Source of the DNA: CAYPNF01 sp964411985
Lineage (GTDB): Bacteria > Verrucomicrobiota > Verrucomicrobiia > Limisphaerales > J093
Direction: 5' to 3'
NCBI GenBank assembly: GCA_964411985.1
Contig: CAYPNF010000003.1
Coordinates: 62,001 to 126,000, forward strand
Length of the DNA stretch: 64,000 bases
Below the pieces are notes generated by a model that was not told where the DNA came from, did no database searches, and saw only the letters and a list, made by a program, of their open reading frames with translations. This document shows positions 17,297 through 26,182 of the stretch, piece after piece; position 1 is the first letter of the stretch, and each line of letters begins with the position of its first letter. The position numbers were made by a program, and so were the translations under genes.

Positions 17297-17781
17297 ACAC
17301 CACTCCAGCCAAGCCCTTCCGCATCGGGGTCCTCTCGGACACCCACGGATACCTCGACCCGCAAATCAAGGGCTTGTTCCAGGGTGTGGACCACATACTC
17401 CACGCTGGAGACATTGGGCTTCCGTGGCTGTTACTGGAACTGGAGGAACTGGCACCGATCACCGCGGTGCTGGGGAACAACGATGACGGACTCTCCTACC
17501 GGGAAACCGAGCGCGTGACCCTGGCGGGGCACAAGTTCCTGGTGGAGCATATCGTCAGCCCCCACCATCTCACTCCGGCCCAAGCTGCCCGGCTGACTCA
17601 AGAAAAGCCCGACGTGCTGGTATTCGGGCATACGCATCGCCGATTTCTTGAGCCTGTGGGCGGGGTCCTCTTCCTCAATCCAGGTTATGCCGGAAAGCCC
17701 AGGTTCGGCCAGGAACGTTCGGTGGCGATAGCCGAAGTCCGCGATGGGAAGCTGGAGGTCCAGTTCCACACGCTCGGGTAG
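17293..17781 (+). CDS. YfcE/MJ0936-type metallophosphoesterase
   Basis: Metal-dependent phosphodiesterase, about 160 aa. It shows the family motifs in order: SDTHGYLD, HAGDIG, LGNNDDG, HTHRR preceded by VFGH, and LNPGYAGKPR. No ATG, GTG or TTG start is in frame near the first motif. The only well-placed candidate is CTG at 17293, which overlaps the preceding stop as CTGA. An in-frame ATG at 17083 would add 70 residues that look like out-of-frame translation of the previous gene. Family is secure; the start is not. Confidence 0.85.
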   Translation: MNTTPAKPFRIGVLSDTHGYLDPQIKGLFQGVDHILHAGDIGLPWLLLELEELAPITAVLGNNDDGLSYRETERVTLAGHKFLVEHIVSPHHLTPAQAARLTQEKPDVLVFGHTHRRFLEPVGGVLFLNPGYAGKPRFGQERSVAIAEVRDGKLEVQFHTLG

Positions 17782-17798
17782 CCGAAGTATCCAATCGG

Positions 17799-18779
17799 CT
17801 AGAACAGCTTTCCTACGGCAATCCCAATCAGCGAGAGCGGACCCTGGTCCTCCAGACCCTCTGTGGCTTTGTCCAGCTTCTGGAGCGTCAACTTGGCATT
17901 GTTGATCAAGGCATCGTCGTTCACGATCTGTCCAACGGATCCCTGACCCCGGTTGATCTTCTGGAAGATCTCTTTGAGATTCGTCATGGCGTCGGTGGTC
18001 TCCGCGTAGAGCTTCTCGTCCTTCACCAACCGACCCAAAGTTCCGCGCCCGGCAGTCACATCCGCCACCACCAACTTCGCGGCAGCCAGAGTCCCACGCA
18101 CGTCCGTCGCGGTGTCATTCAGATTGGAGACCGTGTTCAGAGCGGTGTTGTAGAGCACCTTGTCGTTGATCAGCATTCCGATCGTGCCTTCGCCGGAACG
18201 GACCCTCTCCGTGACGATATTCGCGTTCGTCAGAATCCCCATCATGTGCGGCCGACTCTCCTTGAGGAAGTCGGAGAAAGGCATGATGGCGTCGGTCAGA
18301 TTGAAATCGCTGAAATTTGCGGTCACCTTTTGGATGCCCGTGGCCACTCCATCAAGTTTGCCCAGCAATTCGCTTAGGTCGGGTGGTTCCTCCGTCACCA
18401 GCTCAGCGTCCCCCCCTTTTCCAAGCTGCGATCCCGTGGGGGAACCAAAACCGACCAGGACATAGTTCTGCCCCATCAACCCTTCGAACTTGATGGTGGC
18501 ACGGCTATCGGTCTTCAACGCCGCCTTCTTGTCGGTGATCTTCATGGTGACCAGCACTTTGTCGTCCGCGAATTCCACACGTTCCACACGGCCAATGCGG
18601 ACGCCGGCCATTTTGACGGCATCCCCGACCTTCAGTTCCTGTACGCTCTTGAAACGGGCCTTCACGATCAGTCCGCCCTTGAAAAAGTCGAATCCGCCAA
18701 GCATTTCCAAAATGATGGCCGCAGCGACCATGGCCAGGGCAAAAAACCAACCCAGACGGGTTTCCAGGGAGTTCTTCAT
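17799..18779 (-). CDS. MlaD-type MCE domain protein
   Basis: Periplasmic substrate-binding part of an Mla-type ABC transporter that moves phospholipids between membranes. One N-terminal membrane anchor (about 10-30), then one MCE domain beginning VKARFKSVQELKVGDAVKMAGVRIGRV, and a long C-terminal helical region rich in NLNDTATDVRG-type sequence. 326 aa, longer than E. coli MlaD (183) as is common outside Proteobacteria. Third of three transporter genes; the ATPase stop lies 5 bp upstream. Confidence 0.9.
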   Translation of the reverse strand: MKNSLETRLGWFFALAMVAAAIILEMLGGFDFFKGGLIVKARFKSVQELKVGDAVKMAGVRIGRVERVEFADDKVLVTMKITDKKAALKTDSRATIKFEGLMGQNYVLVGFGSPTGSQLGKGGDAELVTEEPPDLSELLGKLDGVATGIQKVTANFSDFNLTDAIMPFSDFLKESRPHMMGILTNANIVTERVRSGEGTIGMLINDKVLYNTALNTVSNLNDTATDVRGTLAAAKLVVADVTAGRGTLGRLVKDEKLYAETTDAMTNLKEIFQKINRGQGSVGQIVNDDALINNAKLTLQKLDKATEGLEDQGPLSLIGIAVGKLF

Positions 18780-18784
18780 AATGT

Positions 18785-19552
18785 TCAGGGTTTGGAGCTA
18801 TTGGGACGATAATCGATGGTGAGGAATTTCCGAACGAGCGGATGCTCGAAGGCCCGGACCTGCGCCGGAGTGCCTACGGTCAGGATCAAGCCCTCATGAA
18901 GGATGGCAATCCGGTCCGCAACACCGAGGGCAAGGTCCCGGTCATGGGTGACAAGAATGGTGGTGAGGCCGCTATGTTGTTTCAGGCGCAGGATCTCCTC
19001 GCCAATGGCCACAGCCATGAGAGGGTCCAGTTCGCTGGTAGGCTCGTCGTAAAGCATCAACTGTGGCTGGATCGTGAGGGCGCGAGCGATAGACACCCGT
19101 TTCCTCATGCCCCCCGACAGTTCGCCAGGGAGTTTGTGCCCGCTCCCCCCCATTCCCACCAAGTCGAGCGCCGCAGCCACAATCTTCTCGATCTCGGCCG
19201 GAGGTTTGAGCCGGTGTTCGGTGAGGTAGAGGCTGACGTTCTCTTCCACAGTCAAGGAATTCAGCAGCGCCCCGGATTGGAAGACCATGGCCAGGCGATA
19301 GCGGTCCATGATTTTGCCATCCGCCCAAGGTTCACCTTCAATCAGAATCTCCCCTCTGTCCGGCGTCTCGAGCCCGATCAGGTGCTTGAGCAGGACGGTC
19401 TTTCCACTGCCGCTCGGCCCCATGATGGCGAAGATCTCGCCTCGTTCCACGGAGAAGGAGACCTCCCGCAGGACTGGCTGCCCCCCGAACCCCTTGCAGA
19501 GTCCGCGCACTTCTACGCGTACGCCATAGCTGGATGTTTCGGGAGTGCTCAT
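18785..19552 (-). CDS. MlaF-type ABC transporter ATPase
   Basis: ATP-binding subunit of the lipid-transport complex. Walker A GPSGSGKT, Q-loop MVFQSGALLNSLTV, signature LSGGMRKRVSIARAL, Walker B LMLYDEPTSELDP and the H-loop VTHD are all present. LSGGM and the FQ-SGAL sequence are typical of MlaF/Ttg2A. 255 aa. Its ATG shares one base with the permease stop (TGATG), pointing to translational coupling. Confidence 0.95.
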   Translation of the reverse strand: MSTPETSSYGVRVEVRGLCKGFGGQPVLREVSFSVERGEIFAIMGPSGSGKTVLLKHLIGLETPDRGEILIEGEPWADGKIMDRYRLAMVFQSGALLNSLTVEENVSLYLTEHRLKPPAEIEKIVAAALDLVGMGGSGHKLPGELSGGMRKRVSIARALTIQPQLMLYDEPTSELDPLMAVAIGEEILRLKQHSGLTTILVTHDRDLALGVADRIAILHEGLILTVGTPAQVRAFEHPLVRKFLTIDYRPNSSKP

Positions 19553-20295
19553 CAGTCAAAGTTCATCAGCAGGCGAGTCAGGAAGTAATCTAGAATCAGG
19601 ATCAAAACGATCGAGTTCACAACCGCTTTGGTCACAGACCGGCCAATTCCCCGGGGGCCGCCTATGGTTTCCAACCCTTGGTGGCAGGAAACAACCCCAA
19701 TCACCATCGCAAAGACAAAGGTCTTGGCCAGACCGTTGAGGAGGTCGCCCAGATCAACTCCAAAACGGAGGGAATTGAAATAGCCCTCAAACGAGAGGGC
19801 CACTTGATAGTTAAAAGCGGAGACGACAGCCCCCCCGAGCCAACCCACCAGCACGGCAAAAAGCACCAGAAGCGGGAGGGCAATGCAAATCGCCACCAAC
19901 CTGGGCAGGACGAGGTAATGGATCGGATTGATGTTCATGGTGCGCAAGGCATCGATCTCCTGATAGACCTTCATGGAGCCGATCTCAGCCGCCATCGCCG
20001 ACCCGATCCGCCCCGAAATGAGTACCGACATCATGACGGGCGCGAGTTCACGGCAAATGGACAACCCCACCACCTGTCCAATAAAGCTGGATAGACCCCG
20101 CTCCGCCAGGACGGGACCCGTCTGCAGCGCCAGGACTCCCCCAATGAACATGGACAGCACACATGCCATCAACAAACTGGCATTGCCAATCTCAAACAGC
20201 TGCTCGAGGACCTTCCGCTGCTGCCGCCAAACCTGTGGCAGCGATCGCAGCGTAGCCCAGAACAGCAAGAGCATTCCGCCAAAGTCGTGAAACAT
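19552..20295 (-). CDS. MlaE-type ABC transporter permease
   Basis: Inner-membrane permease of the lipid transporter. 247 aa with about six hydrophobic segments and the family motifs GFIGG-like VLSMFIGGVLALQTG, RELAPVMMSVLISGRIGSAMAAEIGSMKV and EIDALRTMNINPIHYLVLPR. It is the first of the three transporter genes and starts 20 bp after the stop of the strand-repeat protein, so the four genes 21806-17799 form one probable operon. Confidence 0.95.
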   Translation of the reverse strand: MFHDFGGMLLLFWATLRSLPQVWRQQRKVLEQLFEIGNASLLMACVLSMFIGGVLALQTGPVLAERGLSSFIGQVVGLSICRELAPVMMSVLISGRIGSAMAAEIGSMKVYQEIDALRTMNINPIHYLVLPRLVAICIALPLLVLFAVLVGWLGGAVVSAFNYQVALSFEGYFNSLRFGVDLGDLLNGLAKTFVFAMVIGVVSCHQGLETIGGPRGIGRSVTKAVVNSIVLILILDYFLTRLLMNFD

Positions 20296-20315
20296 GTTGA
20301 ACCTAGGCTCTTTTC

Positions 20316-21806
20316 TTACTCATTTCTGGCATTTCTCGTTTTCTCGCCATCGCCTTGGGAAGCCTTCCCACCCCCCAGCGGGACGTAAAACAGCCGCCAA
20401 CCCGGCCGGGGCGTGCCGGATTGATACTGAAACAAACCAAAAAGGAGCGAGAACTTTTTGGAATTGGGCGTGGTTTCCCGTCGGTAGAGATTCCAAAGGA
20501 AGGACTGGCTGGCGGCCCCGGTGGTGGCGTTCCGCTCAGAGCGCCAAATGGACCACAAAGGAGACCATCCACGTTCGAACCCTCTACTATATGGCGCGTA
20601 CGGTTCCAGAAGTGCGAGCATCTGGAATCGCTCGCTGCCATCGGGATCTCTCCGAGCGGTGAAAAGAGGCCAAAAGTCAGTCCGACGCGTTACCTTCCCC
20701 GTGACCGTGTTTTTCTGGGTCGTATCGGAATACACAAAGAAGAAGATCCGCGTTCTCTCCAAGTCGAGGGGAACCGAGTGCGTGCGAAAGTACTTATAGA
20801 AAGGCCAAAGCCAAAAACGACTCTCCTGGGTGGGAGTCGTGAAAGAGCTGTAGATCGGAAAGATGCGCGTCCCCGTTTTTCCCGGTCCGCTGGCAGATAC
20901 CATGAGCGGCCAGGGAAATCCGTACTCCTTGTATCCCTTCTCCCGATCCTCGGTGACGGTGTAACCAATCAGGCAAGGGTAGGTGGCCGAGTCCCGTGCA
21001 GGGGAGCGGAGCACACTGGCGAAAGGAAACACCACGTTTTGGGTCACCGGATTGGTGGTCCCAATGCCGGTCTTGTCCTTGAAATAAATCGGCCAAGCCA
21101 GAAAGAACTGTTCGTGCCCTCCCACCAACTTGACGTCGCCGAAACCGTTCGTGGACCAAGTGATTTCTTTGCGCTCATTTCCCACGAAGGGCCAGACCTG
21201 CCATCCGCGCAAACCCGGCCCCTCCCGCTGGTGAACGATGGGGACCAAGTAATTGCGCGTTGTGACTCCTTTTTTCTTGGTGCGCGCGTACATGGGCCAA
21301 GCAACAAAGGCAATCTCATCGCGGGAAAGTCGGTTCTGGAGGTGGCCGTAAAAAGGGAACAACGCCCGGTAGTTCCGATTCGTGTCCGCAGACTTCTGCT
21401 GAAAGTAGAACGGGAAAATCGTAAACCGCTTGGTCTGATCCCCCCTCTGATCATTGGCATGGGCAAAGGTGAGCAGGTCAAAAAAGTGGGAATAGCTCTC
21501 GGTGCCAAACCGATCCAAGCTAATGATGGGAAAGAGGATATCGGTGCTCACCACTTCCAAACCCGGTTGCTCATAGCGAGCCCAGAAGGGCGGAACCGCG
21601 CGGAGTTGGTAATTGGTACCTTTCTCGTTCACCCAGAAGGGCCCCAGCGCTTCCGTGCGCTCGCCCACCCCCAGGGTCAGGGGAAACGCATGCCAAGCGG
21701 GTCCAAACTGAGGCATATCCTCCGCCCACGCAGACGCAAAACAGACAACGACCGCAACGAGATGCAGCAGTCTTCTTTGCAGCCGGACGGCAGGATTCCA
21801 ATTCAT
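20316..21806 (-). CDS. Exported aromatic strand-repeat protein leading the Mla operon
   Basis: I do not recognise a named family. 496 aa with a signal peptide (residues 1-28, ending FASAWA). The body consists of about fifteen short units built on [FW]-P-[FILM]-[YFVW], for example LFPIISLD, IFPFYFQQ, LFPFYGHL, AWPMYART, VWPFVGNE, AWPIYFKD, IFPIYSSF, LWPFYKYF and FWPLFTAR, spaced roughly 25-35 residues apart with polar, charged stretches between. This suggests repeated beta hairpins and possibly an outer-membrane barrel. It starts the operon with the MlaE/F/D-like genes, so an outer-membrane role in lipid transport is a reasonable inference. Confidence 0.75.
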   Translation of the reverse strand: MNWNPAVRLQRRLLHLVAVVVCFASAWAEDMPQFGPAWHAFPLTLGVGERTEALGPFWVNEKGTNYQLRAVPPFWARYEQPGLEVVSTDILFPIISLDRFGTESYSHFFDLLTFAHANDQRGDQTKRFTIFPFYFQQKSADTNRNYRALFPFYGHLQNRLSRDEIAFVAWPMYARTKKKGVTTRNYLVPIVHQREGPGLRGWQVWPFVGNERKEITWSTNGFGDVKLVGGHEQFFLAWPIYFKDKTGIGTTNPVTQNVVFPFASVLRSPARDSATYPCLIGYTVTEDREKGYKEYGFPWPLMVSASGPGKTGTRIFPIYSSFTTPTQESRFWLWPFYKYFRTHSVPLDLERTRIFFFVYSDTTQKNTVTGKVTRRTDFWPLFTARRDPDGSERFQMLALLEPYAPYSRGFERGWSPLWSIWRSERNATTGAASQSFLWNLYRRETTPNSKKFSLLFGLFQYQSGTPRPGWRLFYVPLGGGKASQGDGEKTRNARNE

Positions 21807-22046
21807 GGCATGCTAACCATTGGGTGAGGGTAACCGATAGCCAACCTGCCGCGTCAAGCTTGAGCGTCCAAAGTGAAGTACGGGAACGGAGTAAGGATCC
21901 GCAGGAAGGGAACCAGAATGACGAGTTCGCATGCGGAGGCTGGAACCGGGCTGGAAGGTGTTAACGTTAACCCAACATAACCCCGCCCACGCAGCCCCTT
22001 CTCTCCGTTCTTGGCGCATAATTCCCGCGAATTCTGGCTTTGAAAG

Positions 22047-22076
22047 TTGACTTCGATCTTGCATTGGACTTATACT
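22047..22076 (+). promoter_or_regulatory. Sigma-70-type promoter reading into the candidate small RNA
   Basis: TTGACT (22047-22052) and TATACT (22071-22076), each one mismatch from consensus, are separated by 18 bp. There is no annotated plus-strand gene just downstream. A strong terminator follows about 75 bp after the expected start near 22083. Confidence 0.6.
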
Positions 22077-22082
22077 TTCCAT

Positions 22083-22163
22083 GCAGTTTAGATACTTGAG
22101 GGTTTTACCTCGGTTCCTCCAGAACCCAGTGGCGATCGTGCATTATCGGCACTGGGTTTTTTA
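22083..22163 (+). ncRNA. Candidate small RNA, antisense to the 3' end of the RND gene
   Basis: About 80 nt bounded by a good promoter and a textbook terminator. It overlaps, on the opposite strand, the last 75 or so bases of the RND exporter gene. A predicted internal hairpin GGTT/AACC exposes the loop CCTCCAG, which contains the anti-Shine-Dalgarno sequence CCTCC often used by trans-acting small RNAs. A 28-codon frame (ATG 22081 to TGA 22167) also spans the segment but has no ribosome site. Inference from sequence only. Confidence 0.45.
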
Positions 22164-24868
22164 TTGAGCAATCGAGGCAAGGACCAGCCTCTTCGCATCA
22201 TCCACCCGAGGAGCGCGGGCAGGAACGTCAATCCCACCAGCATGCATGTCGTGGTCCCCACCGCCATGACGGCACCAAGGCTCGAGATCCCATTATGCTT
22301 CGCCAAGATCAAGCTGCCGAAGCCGGCAATGGTAGTTAAAGCGGACAGAAGCACCGCTTTACCGGTGCTGCGAGCCAGAATGCTGGGGTTCTGCTCTTCT
22401 GCAAACCGGTTGAGAATGTGGATTCCATTGGTGACTCCCACTCCCACCACCAGGGGAAGGGTCATGATGTTCGCCGGATTGAATGGGATCCCCGCCCACC
22501 CCATCCAGCCCACGGTCCAGATCGTGCCTAAGCCCACCGGGATAAGGGCAAGAAAAACAGAGATGATGCTGCGAAAATGGATGAACACTAGGATCGCTAT
22601 GGCAGCGGTGGCGTAATAGGCGGCCTCAATGTAGCTCTGCTTCAGAAGCGTGGTGTATTCCAGAAGCTGGACCGGCGTTCCCGTAGCCATGGGGGCCACC
22701 CGGCGCAAATCGCTCACGAATGCCTCCTGATTCACGCGATCCCATACGTTGGATCGGGGATTCACCTGCAACATGAATTTGGTGCCGGACTTACCGACGA
22801 ACCGGTGCTTGAGCGAAGTGGGCAGATCCGCTACGGCCAGAGGCGAGGAGTCATCCTGTTCCCGGATAGCAGCCATGGTCTGGCGCAGATCCGTCAACAG
22901 TGCATGCTGAAATGCACCCAGCTTCTTCCTGGCCTGCTCAGGGGAAACCATTGTCAGCGTATGCAGAAAATGGCGAATGTCCTCTTGCACCACATCGAGC
23001 TGCTGCACCAAGGCCTGCTCACCCGCCCTGCCCGCGGCCTGGGCCGCCCAGGTCAAATAGGCGTGCAAGGCTTGAAGCCCAAAACGCAGTTCGTCGAGGT
23101 TCACGGGGCTTCGATCCAGTTCAGCGAAATGAACGTCGCTTAGCAAGGACTTGATCCGGCTGATCAGGGCTAACTTGGGATTCTGGTCCTGGGTAAGAAA
23201 GGGTACCATGGAGTCCACCTCAGCCACGGTGGGCAGTCGGACCAAGCGGTCATGCATCGCTTTTCCTTCCTCCAGGGAATCAGCCACAATAGCGCCGAAG
23301 ATCACGGATCGGGAAGCCCCATCGATGAGTTTCTGCTCCAGCGCCACCGAGGTCAGCCCGGTCGACTGCATATGGAGCAGGTTGTAATCAAAATAGACGC
23401 GAGGGAAAAAGGCGAGGGCCGCCAGGGTGATGGCCAGGGTTGTTCCGGCCACCCACCCGGGCCGCTCCAACCACAAACGCTCCAACTGGGCCCTCCGGTC
23501 GACGGTAACGTGCACCTGGTGATCGAGGACATTTTGTCTGCCTCGCAACAGAAGCACCGGGAGAAGAGTCATCATCGGGACCAGGCAAATCAGGAGTCCA
23601 AACCCACTGATCACTCCCATCTCGCGGATTCCCTTGAAATCGGTGAGCCCCATCGCCAGAAAGGCCCCGCTCGTGGTGAAGCAGCCGGTGAAAATACCCA
23701 AACCGGTGTTCACCATGGCCAACTCGAGCGCTTCCCACTCGGACCGGCCGCCCCGCAATTCCTCTTCATAGCGAGTCACCAGGTGAATCCCAAAGTCGAT
23801 GGCCATTCCCACCAGCATCGGGAAGAAGGTGATTGTGAGAATGTTAAGATGACCGATCACGAGGGTCGCAAATCCGATGGTGTAACCCAACCCGACGACG
23901 AGGCAGATGGAGGCTTTGATCGGCCTGCCGGTCTCCCGGTATCCGTAGACAAACAAAAGGGCGCAGATGAGAAACGCGACGATAGTCGCTATCGTCGTGT
24001 CCTTCTGCGATTGAGCCATTTCGTCCACCTCCAGAACAGGTTCCCCGGTAACGCCGGCACTCACTCCGGGAACCTCCGCCTGGGTTTCCTGAACGAGTTC
24101 CCGCAGGCGAACGACCGCGTCGGTGCTCACCTCTTCCCGCGCCGCCCTCGCGGTCACCACATAAAGCCGGTTGGAGGCAAAGGTGATGTATTGGCTCTGC
24201 TCCGCTTCGGCTCCGCCATCGAACAAAGCTGTGACCCCGGGCGAAGGAGGCGTCCCAGGACGTTCCATGGAGTCGGCCGCCTGCCGGGCGATACGGCCCA
24301 AAGCCGGGAGCGCCTTGATCATCGCCTCCGTGTTGGCATCCAGTTGGTTCGACGAACTTCGAAACTGGGTATTGATCTGGCGGAAAAGCGAAGTGAGGTT
24401 GGTAACCTGGGTGAAGTTCTGCAGGATCGGCTTCGCGGTATGCAGGCTGTTCAACATCTCCACGAGAACCGTGGTGTTGGTGACAAATTGCAGCGCCTTC
24501 GGCCCCATCAAGGTGAGATCGCCTTTATAGAAGACGTCCGCAAACAGGTTCGTCTCGGACTCCAGACGCGCCCCCAACCGCTCCACAAATTGACGGTTCT
24601 TCTCCGAATCCCCGCTTTCTACCGCCGCCACCAGGTCATCTTGGACGGGGAACTCCTTCTTGTACTCCAGAAAGGCGCGGTGATGCGGCTTGTCCGTTCC
24701 CACCAGGTTATTGCGACTGGTATCAAACTCGAGGTGGGTGATCGTGTAGTAGATGCACAGGAAGAACAAGACCACCTGGGGATAGAGGAAACTCCGACGA
24801 TAACGGTATACCGCACGAGCCAGGGCTCGAAGCAGTCGCACGCTGATGGAATCTCGGGGTTCGCTCAA
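22088..24868 (-). CDS. RND/MMPL family exporter, HpnN-like
   Basis: 926-residue membrane protein with two sets of about six helices and two large periplasmic loops. The N-terminus (LEFDTSRNNLVGTDKPHHRAF) and the two sterol-sensing/MMPL blocks (PMLVGMAIDFGIHLVTRYEEE and LPLVVGVGVTNGIHILNRFAEE) fit lipid-exporting RND proteins such as HpnN, which moves hopanoids to the outer membrane. No hopanoid synthesis genes are in the window, so the cargo is uncertain. It starts 24 bp after yebC on the same strand. A candidate antisense RNA overlaps its 3' end. Confidence 0.88.
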   Translation of the reverse strand: MSEPRDSISVRLLRALARAVYRYRRSFLYPQVVLFFLCIYYTITHLEFDTSRNNLVGTDKPHHRAFLEYKKEFPVQDDLVAAVESGDSEKNRQFVERLGARLESETNLFADVFYKGDLTLMGPKALQFVTNTTVLVEMLNSLHTAKPILQNFTQVTNLTSLFRQINTQFRSSSNQLDANTEAMIKALPALGRIARQAADSMERPGTPPSPGVTALFDGGAEAEQSQYITFASNRLYVVTARAAREEVSTDAVVRLRELVQETQAEVPGVSAGVTGEPVLEVDEMAQSQKDTTIATIVAFLICALLFVYGYRETGRPIKASICLVVGLGYTIGFATLVIGHLNILTITFFPMLVGMAIDFGIHLVTRYEEELRGGRSEWEALELAMVNTGLGIFTGCFTTSGAFLAMGLTDFKGIREMGVISGFGLLICLVPMMTLLPVLLLRGRQNVLDHQVHVTVDRRAQLERLWLERPGWVAGTTLAITLAALAFFPRVYFDYNLLHMQSTGLTSVALEQKLIDGASRSVIFGAIVADSLEEGKAMHDRLVRLPTVAEVDSMVPFLTQDQNPKLALISRIKSLLSDVHFAELDRSPVNLDELRFGLQALHAYLTWAAQAAGRAGEQALVQQLDVVQEDIRHFLHTLTMVSPEQARKKLGAFQHALLTDLRQTMAAIREQDDSSPLAVADLPTSLKHRFVGKSGTKFMLQVNPRSNVWDRVNQEAFVSDLRRVAPMATGTPVQLLEYTTLLKQSYIEAAYYATAAIAILVFIHFRSIISVFLALIPVGLGTIWTVGWMGWAGIPFNPANIMTLPLVVGVGVTNGIHILNRFAEEQNPSILARSTGKAVLLSALTTIAGFGSLILAKHNGISSLGAVMAVGTTTCMLVGLTFLPALLGWMMRRGWSLPRLLNKKPSADNARSPLGSGGTEVKPSSI
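22123..22163 (+). terminator. Strong intrinsic terminator (plus strand)
   Basis: AACCCAGTG (22123-22131) pairs with CACTGGGTT (22150-22158). The stem continues after a G-G mismatch with CGAT/ATCG, and six T (22157-22162) follow. It sits inside the 3' coding end of the minus-strand RND gene, so it cannot serve that gene. Confidence 0.75.
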
Positions 24869-24892
24869 GGGCGTTCTTTCCGGAAAAGTGGA

Positions 24893-25612
24893 TTAGCCGG
24901 GAAACTCAGCGTTGGTGTACACTTCCTTAACATCGTCATGCTCCTCCAGAGCCTCCACCAGCTTTGCAACCGCTTCCGGGTTCTGAGGCGCAACCGTGAT
25001 CAGCGGAAGATAGGTAACCTCCGCGCTCGCACACCTGATCCCCTTGCTTTCGATCTGTTTGTGAAGTTGCTCAAACTGGGCGGGATCCGTCAGAACCTCG
25101 TATCCCTCCCCATCCGCGTGAAAATCTTCTGCGCCCGCCTCCAGGACCACCTCCATCAGCGCGTCCTCCCCCGCGGCATCGCGCGACACAATGATCTGCC
25201 CCTTGCGTTGGAACAAACGCGTCACAGCTCCGGAAGTCGCCATCGTGCCGTTATTCCGGGTCAGAATAGCCCGGATCTCGGAAGCCGCGCGATTTCGATT
25301 ATCCGTGCTCAGCTCCACCAACAGCGCAACCCCTCCGGGCCCGAAGACCTCGTAGGTAAGATCTTCAAAAGTAACTATTTCCCCGCCTCCCGTCCCTTTC
25401 TTGATGGCCCGATCGATGTTGTCCGATGGCATGTTGGCGCTCCGGCACTTGAGAAGCACCATCCGCAGACGAGGGTTCATGCCCGGATCGCCTCCCGCCA
25501 AACGGGCCGCGATCGTGATCTCCCGGGAAAGCTTGGCAAAGATCCGTGCGCGCTTCGTGTCAATCGCGCCCTTCACGTGTTTCAGCTTCGCCCATTTACT
25601 ATGTCCAGCCAT
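24893..25612 (-). CDS. yebC: YebC/PmpR family protein
   Basis: 239 aa starting at MAGHSKWAKLKHVKGA, the invariant family N-terminus; the frame continues upstream to 25729 but that part is not conserved. Other signatures are GGDPGMNPRLR, MPSDNIDRAIKKGTG and YEVFGPGGVALLVE. Members act as transcription factors and, in some species, help ribosomes at difficult sequences. It lies between the truncated phzF-like gene and the RND exporter on the minus strand. Confidence 0.96.
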   Translation of the reverse strand: MAGHSKWAKLKHVKGAIDTKRARIFAKLSREITIAARLAGGDPGMNPRLRMVLLKCRSANMPSDNIDRAIKKGTGGGEIVTFEDLTYEVFGPGGVALLVELSTDNRNRAASEIRAILTRNNGTMATSGAVTRLFQRKGQIIVSRDAAGEDALMEVVLEAGAEDFHADGEGYEVLTDPAQFEQLHKQIESKGIRCASAEVTYLPLITVAPQNPEAVAKLVEALEEHDDVKEVYTNAEFPG

Positions 25613-25668
25613 ATTCCAGGATCGTACGCACCCGGGCAGACCCCCACCCGGCAAATTAGGGGGGTAAC

Positions 25669-26121
25669 CTAAACGAGGTGGCCACTTTTTGAAATAGAAA
25701 GATCTTCGCCTGCCGATACCTCTACCCACTCACCACGCAGAACCGTCACAGCTTTCCCCCGCAAAAGAACGCGGTGCCCCACCACTTCCACCCCCACCCG
25801 CCCACCCCTGGCAGAAGCTTGCCACCCCACCAGCAAGCTGCGCCCCAAGCGTGCAGCCCAAAAACCGGCCAAAGTGCAGTGAGCAGACCCCGTGACAGGG
25901 TCTTCATTCACCCCAACGGCCGGCGCAAAGAAACGTGAGATAAAGTCAGCCTCGGCCTCCTCGGACTCGCTGGTGACAATGACCCCTCGCACCGGCAACT
26001 TCCGCAACTCGCCAAAATCAGGATTCATATGCCGAACCTTTTGTGGATCCAGGACTTCCACCAGGTAGTCGTAATCGCTCTTGCCTGTAAACGCGTCCAC
26101 TTGAAATATCTGTGCTTTCAT
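25669..26121 (-). pseudogene. PhzF-family protein with an internal deletion
   Basis: 150 aa against 260-300 in the family. The first 14 residues (MKAQIFQVDAFTGK) are the normal PhzF N-terminus. The next residues, SDYDYLVEVLDPQKVRHMNP, belong to the second half of the protein, which then continues normally through FFAPAVGVNEDPVTGSAHCTL. About 110-130 residues are absent, including the region that carries the catalytic Glu and the GHAT-like motif. The frame is intact. GK occurs at this point in both parental segments in many homologues, suggesting deletion by microhomology. Probably inactive as an isomerase. It heads the run with yebC and the RND gene. Confidence 0.8.
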
Positions 26122-26182
26122 CGGAAGTTAAGCTTGTTCAGAATTGACACCAGAGCCCGCCTTTTGCACGCGGATTCTACGT

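Noticed and set aside
20355..21827. 490-codon plus-strand open frame
   Set aside because: Shadow of the strand-repeat protein gene; no domain or signal.
22081..22167. 28-codon ORF over the candidate small RNA
   Set aside because: The ATG lies at or before the expected transcription start, with no ribosome site, and the codons overlap the terminator; more likely chance.
23252..25672. 806-codon plus-strand open frame
   Set aside because: It lies opposite the RND exporter and YebC genes, has low-complexity His/Gln/Arg-rich translation, and matches no family; it is a codon-bias shadow.
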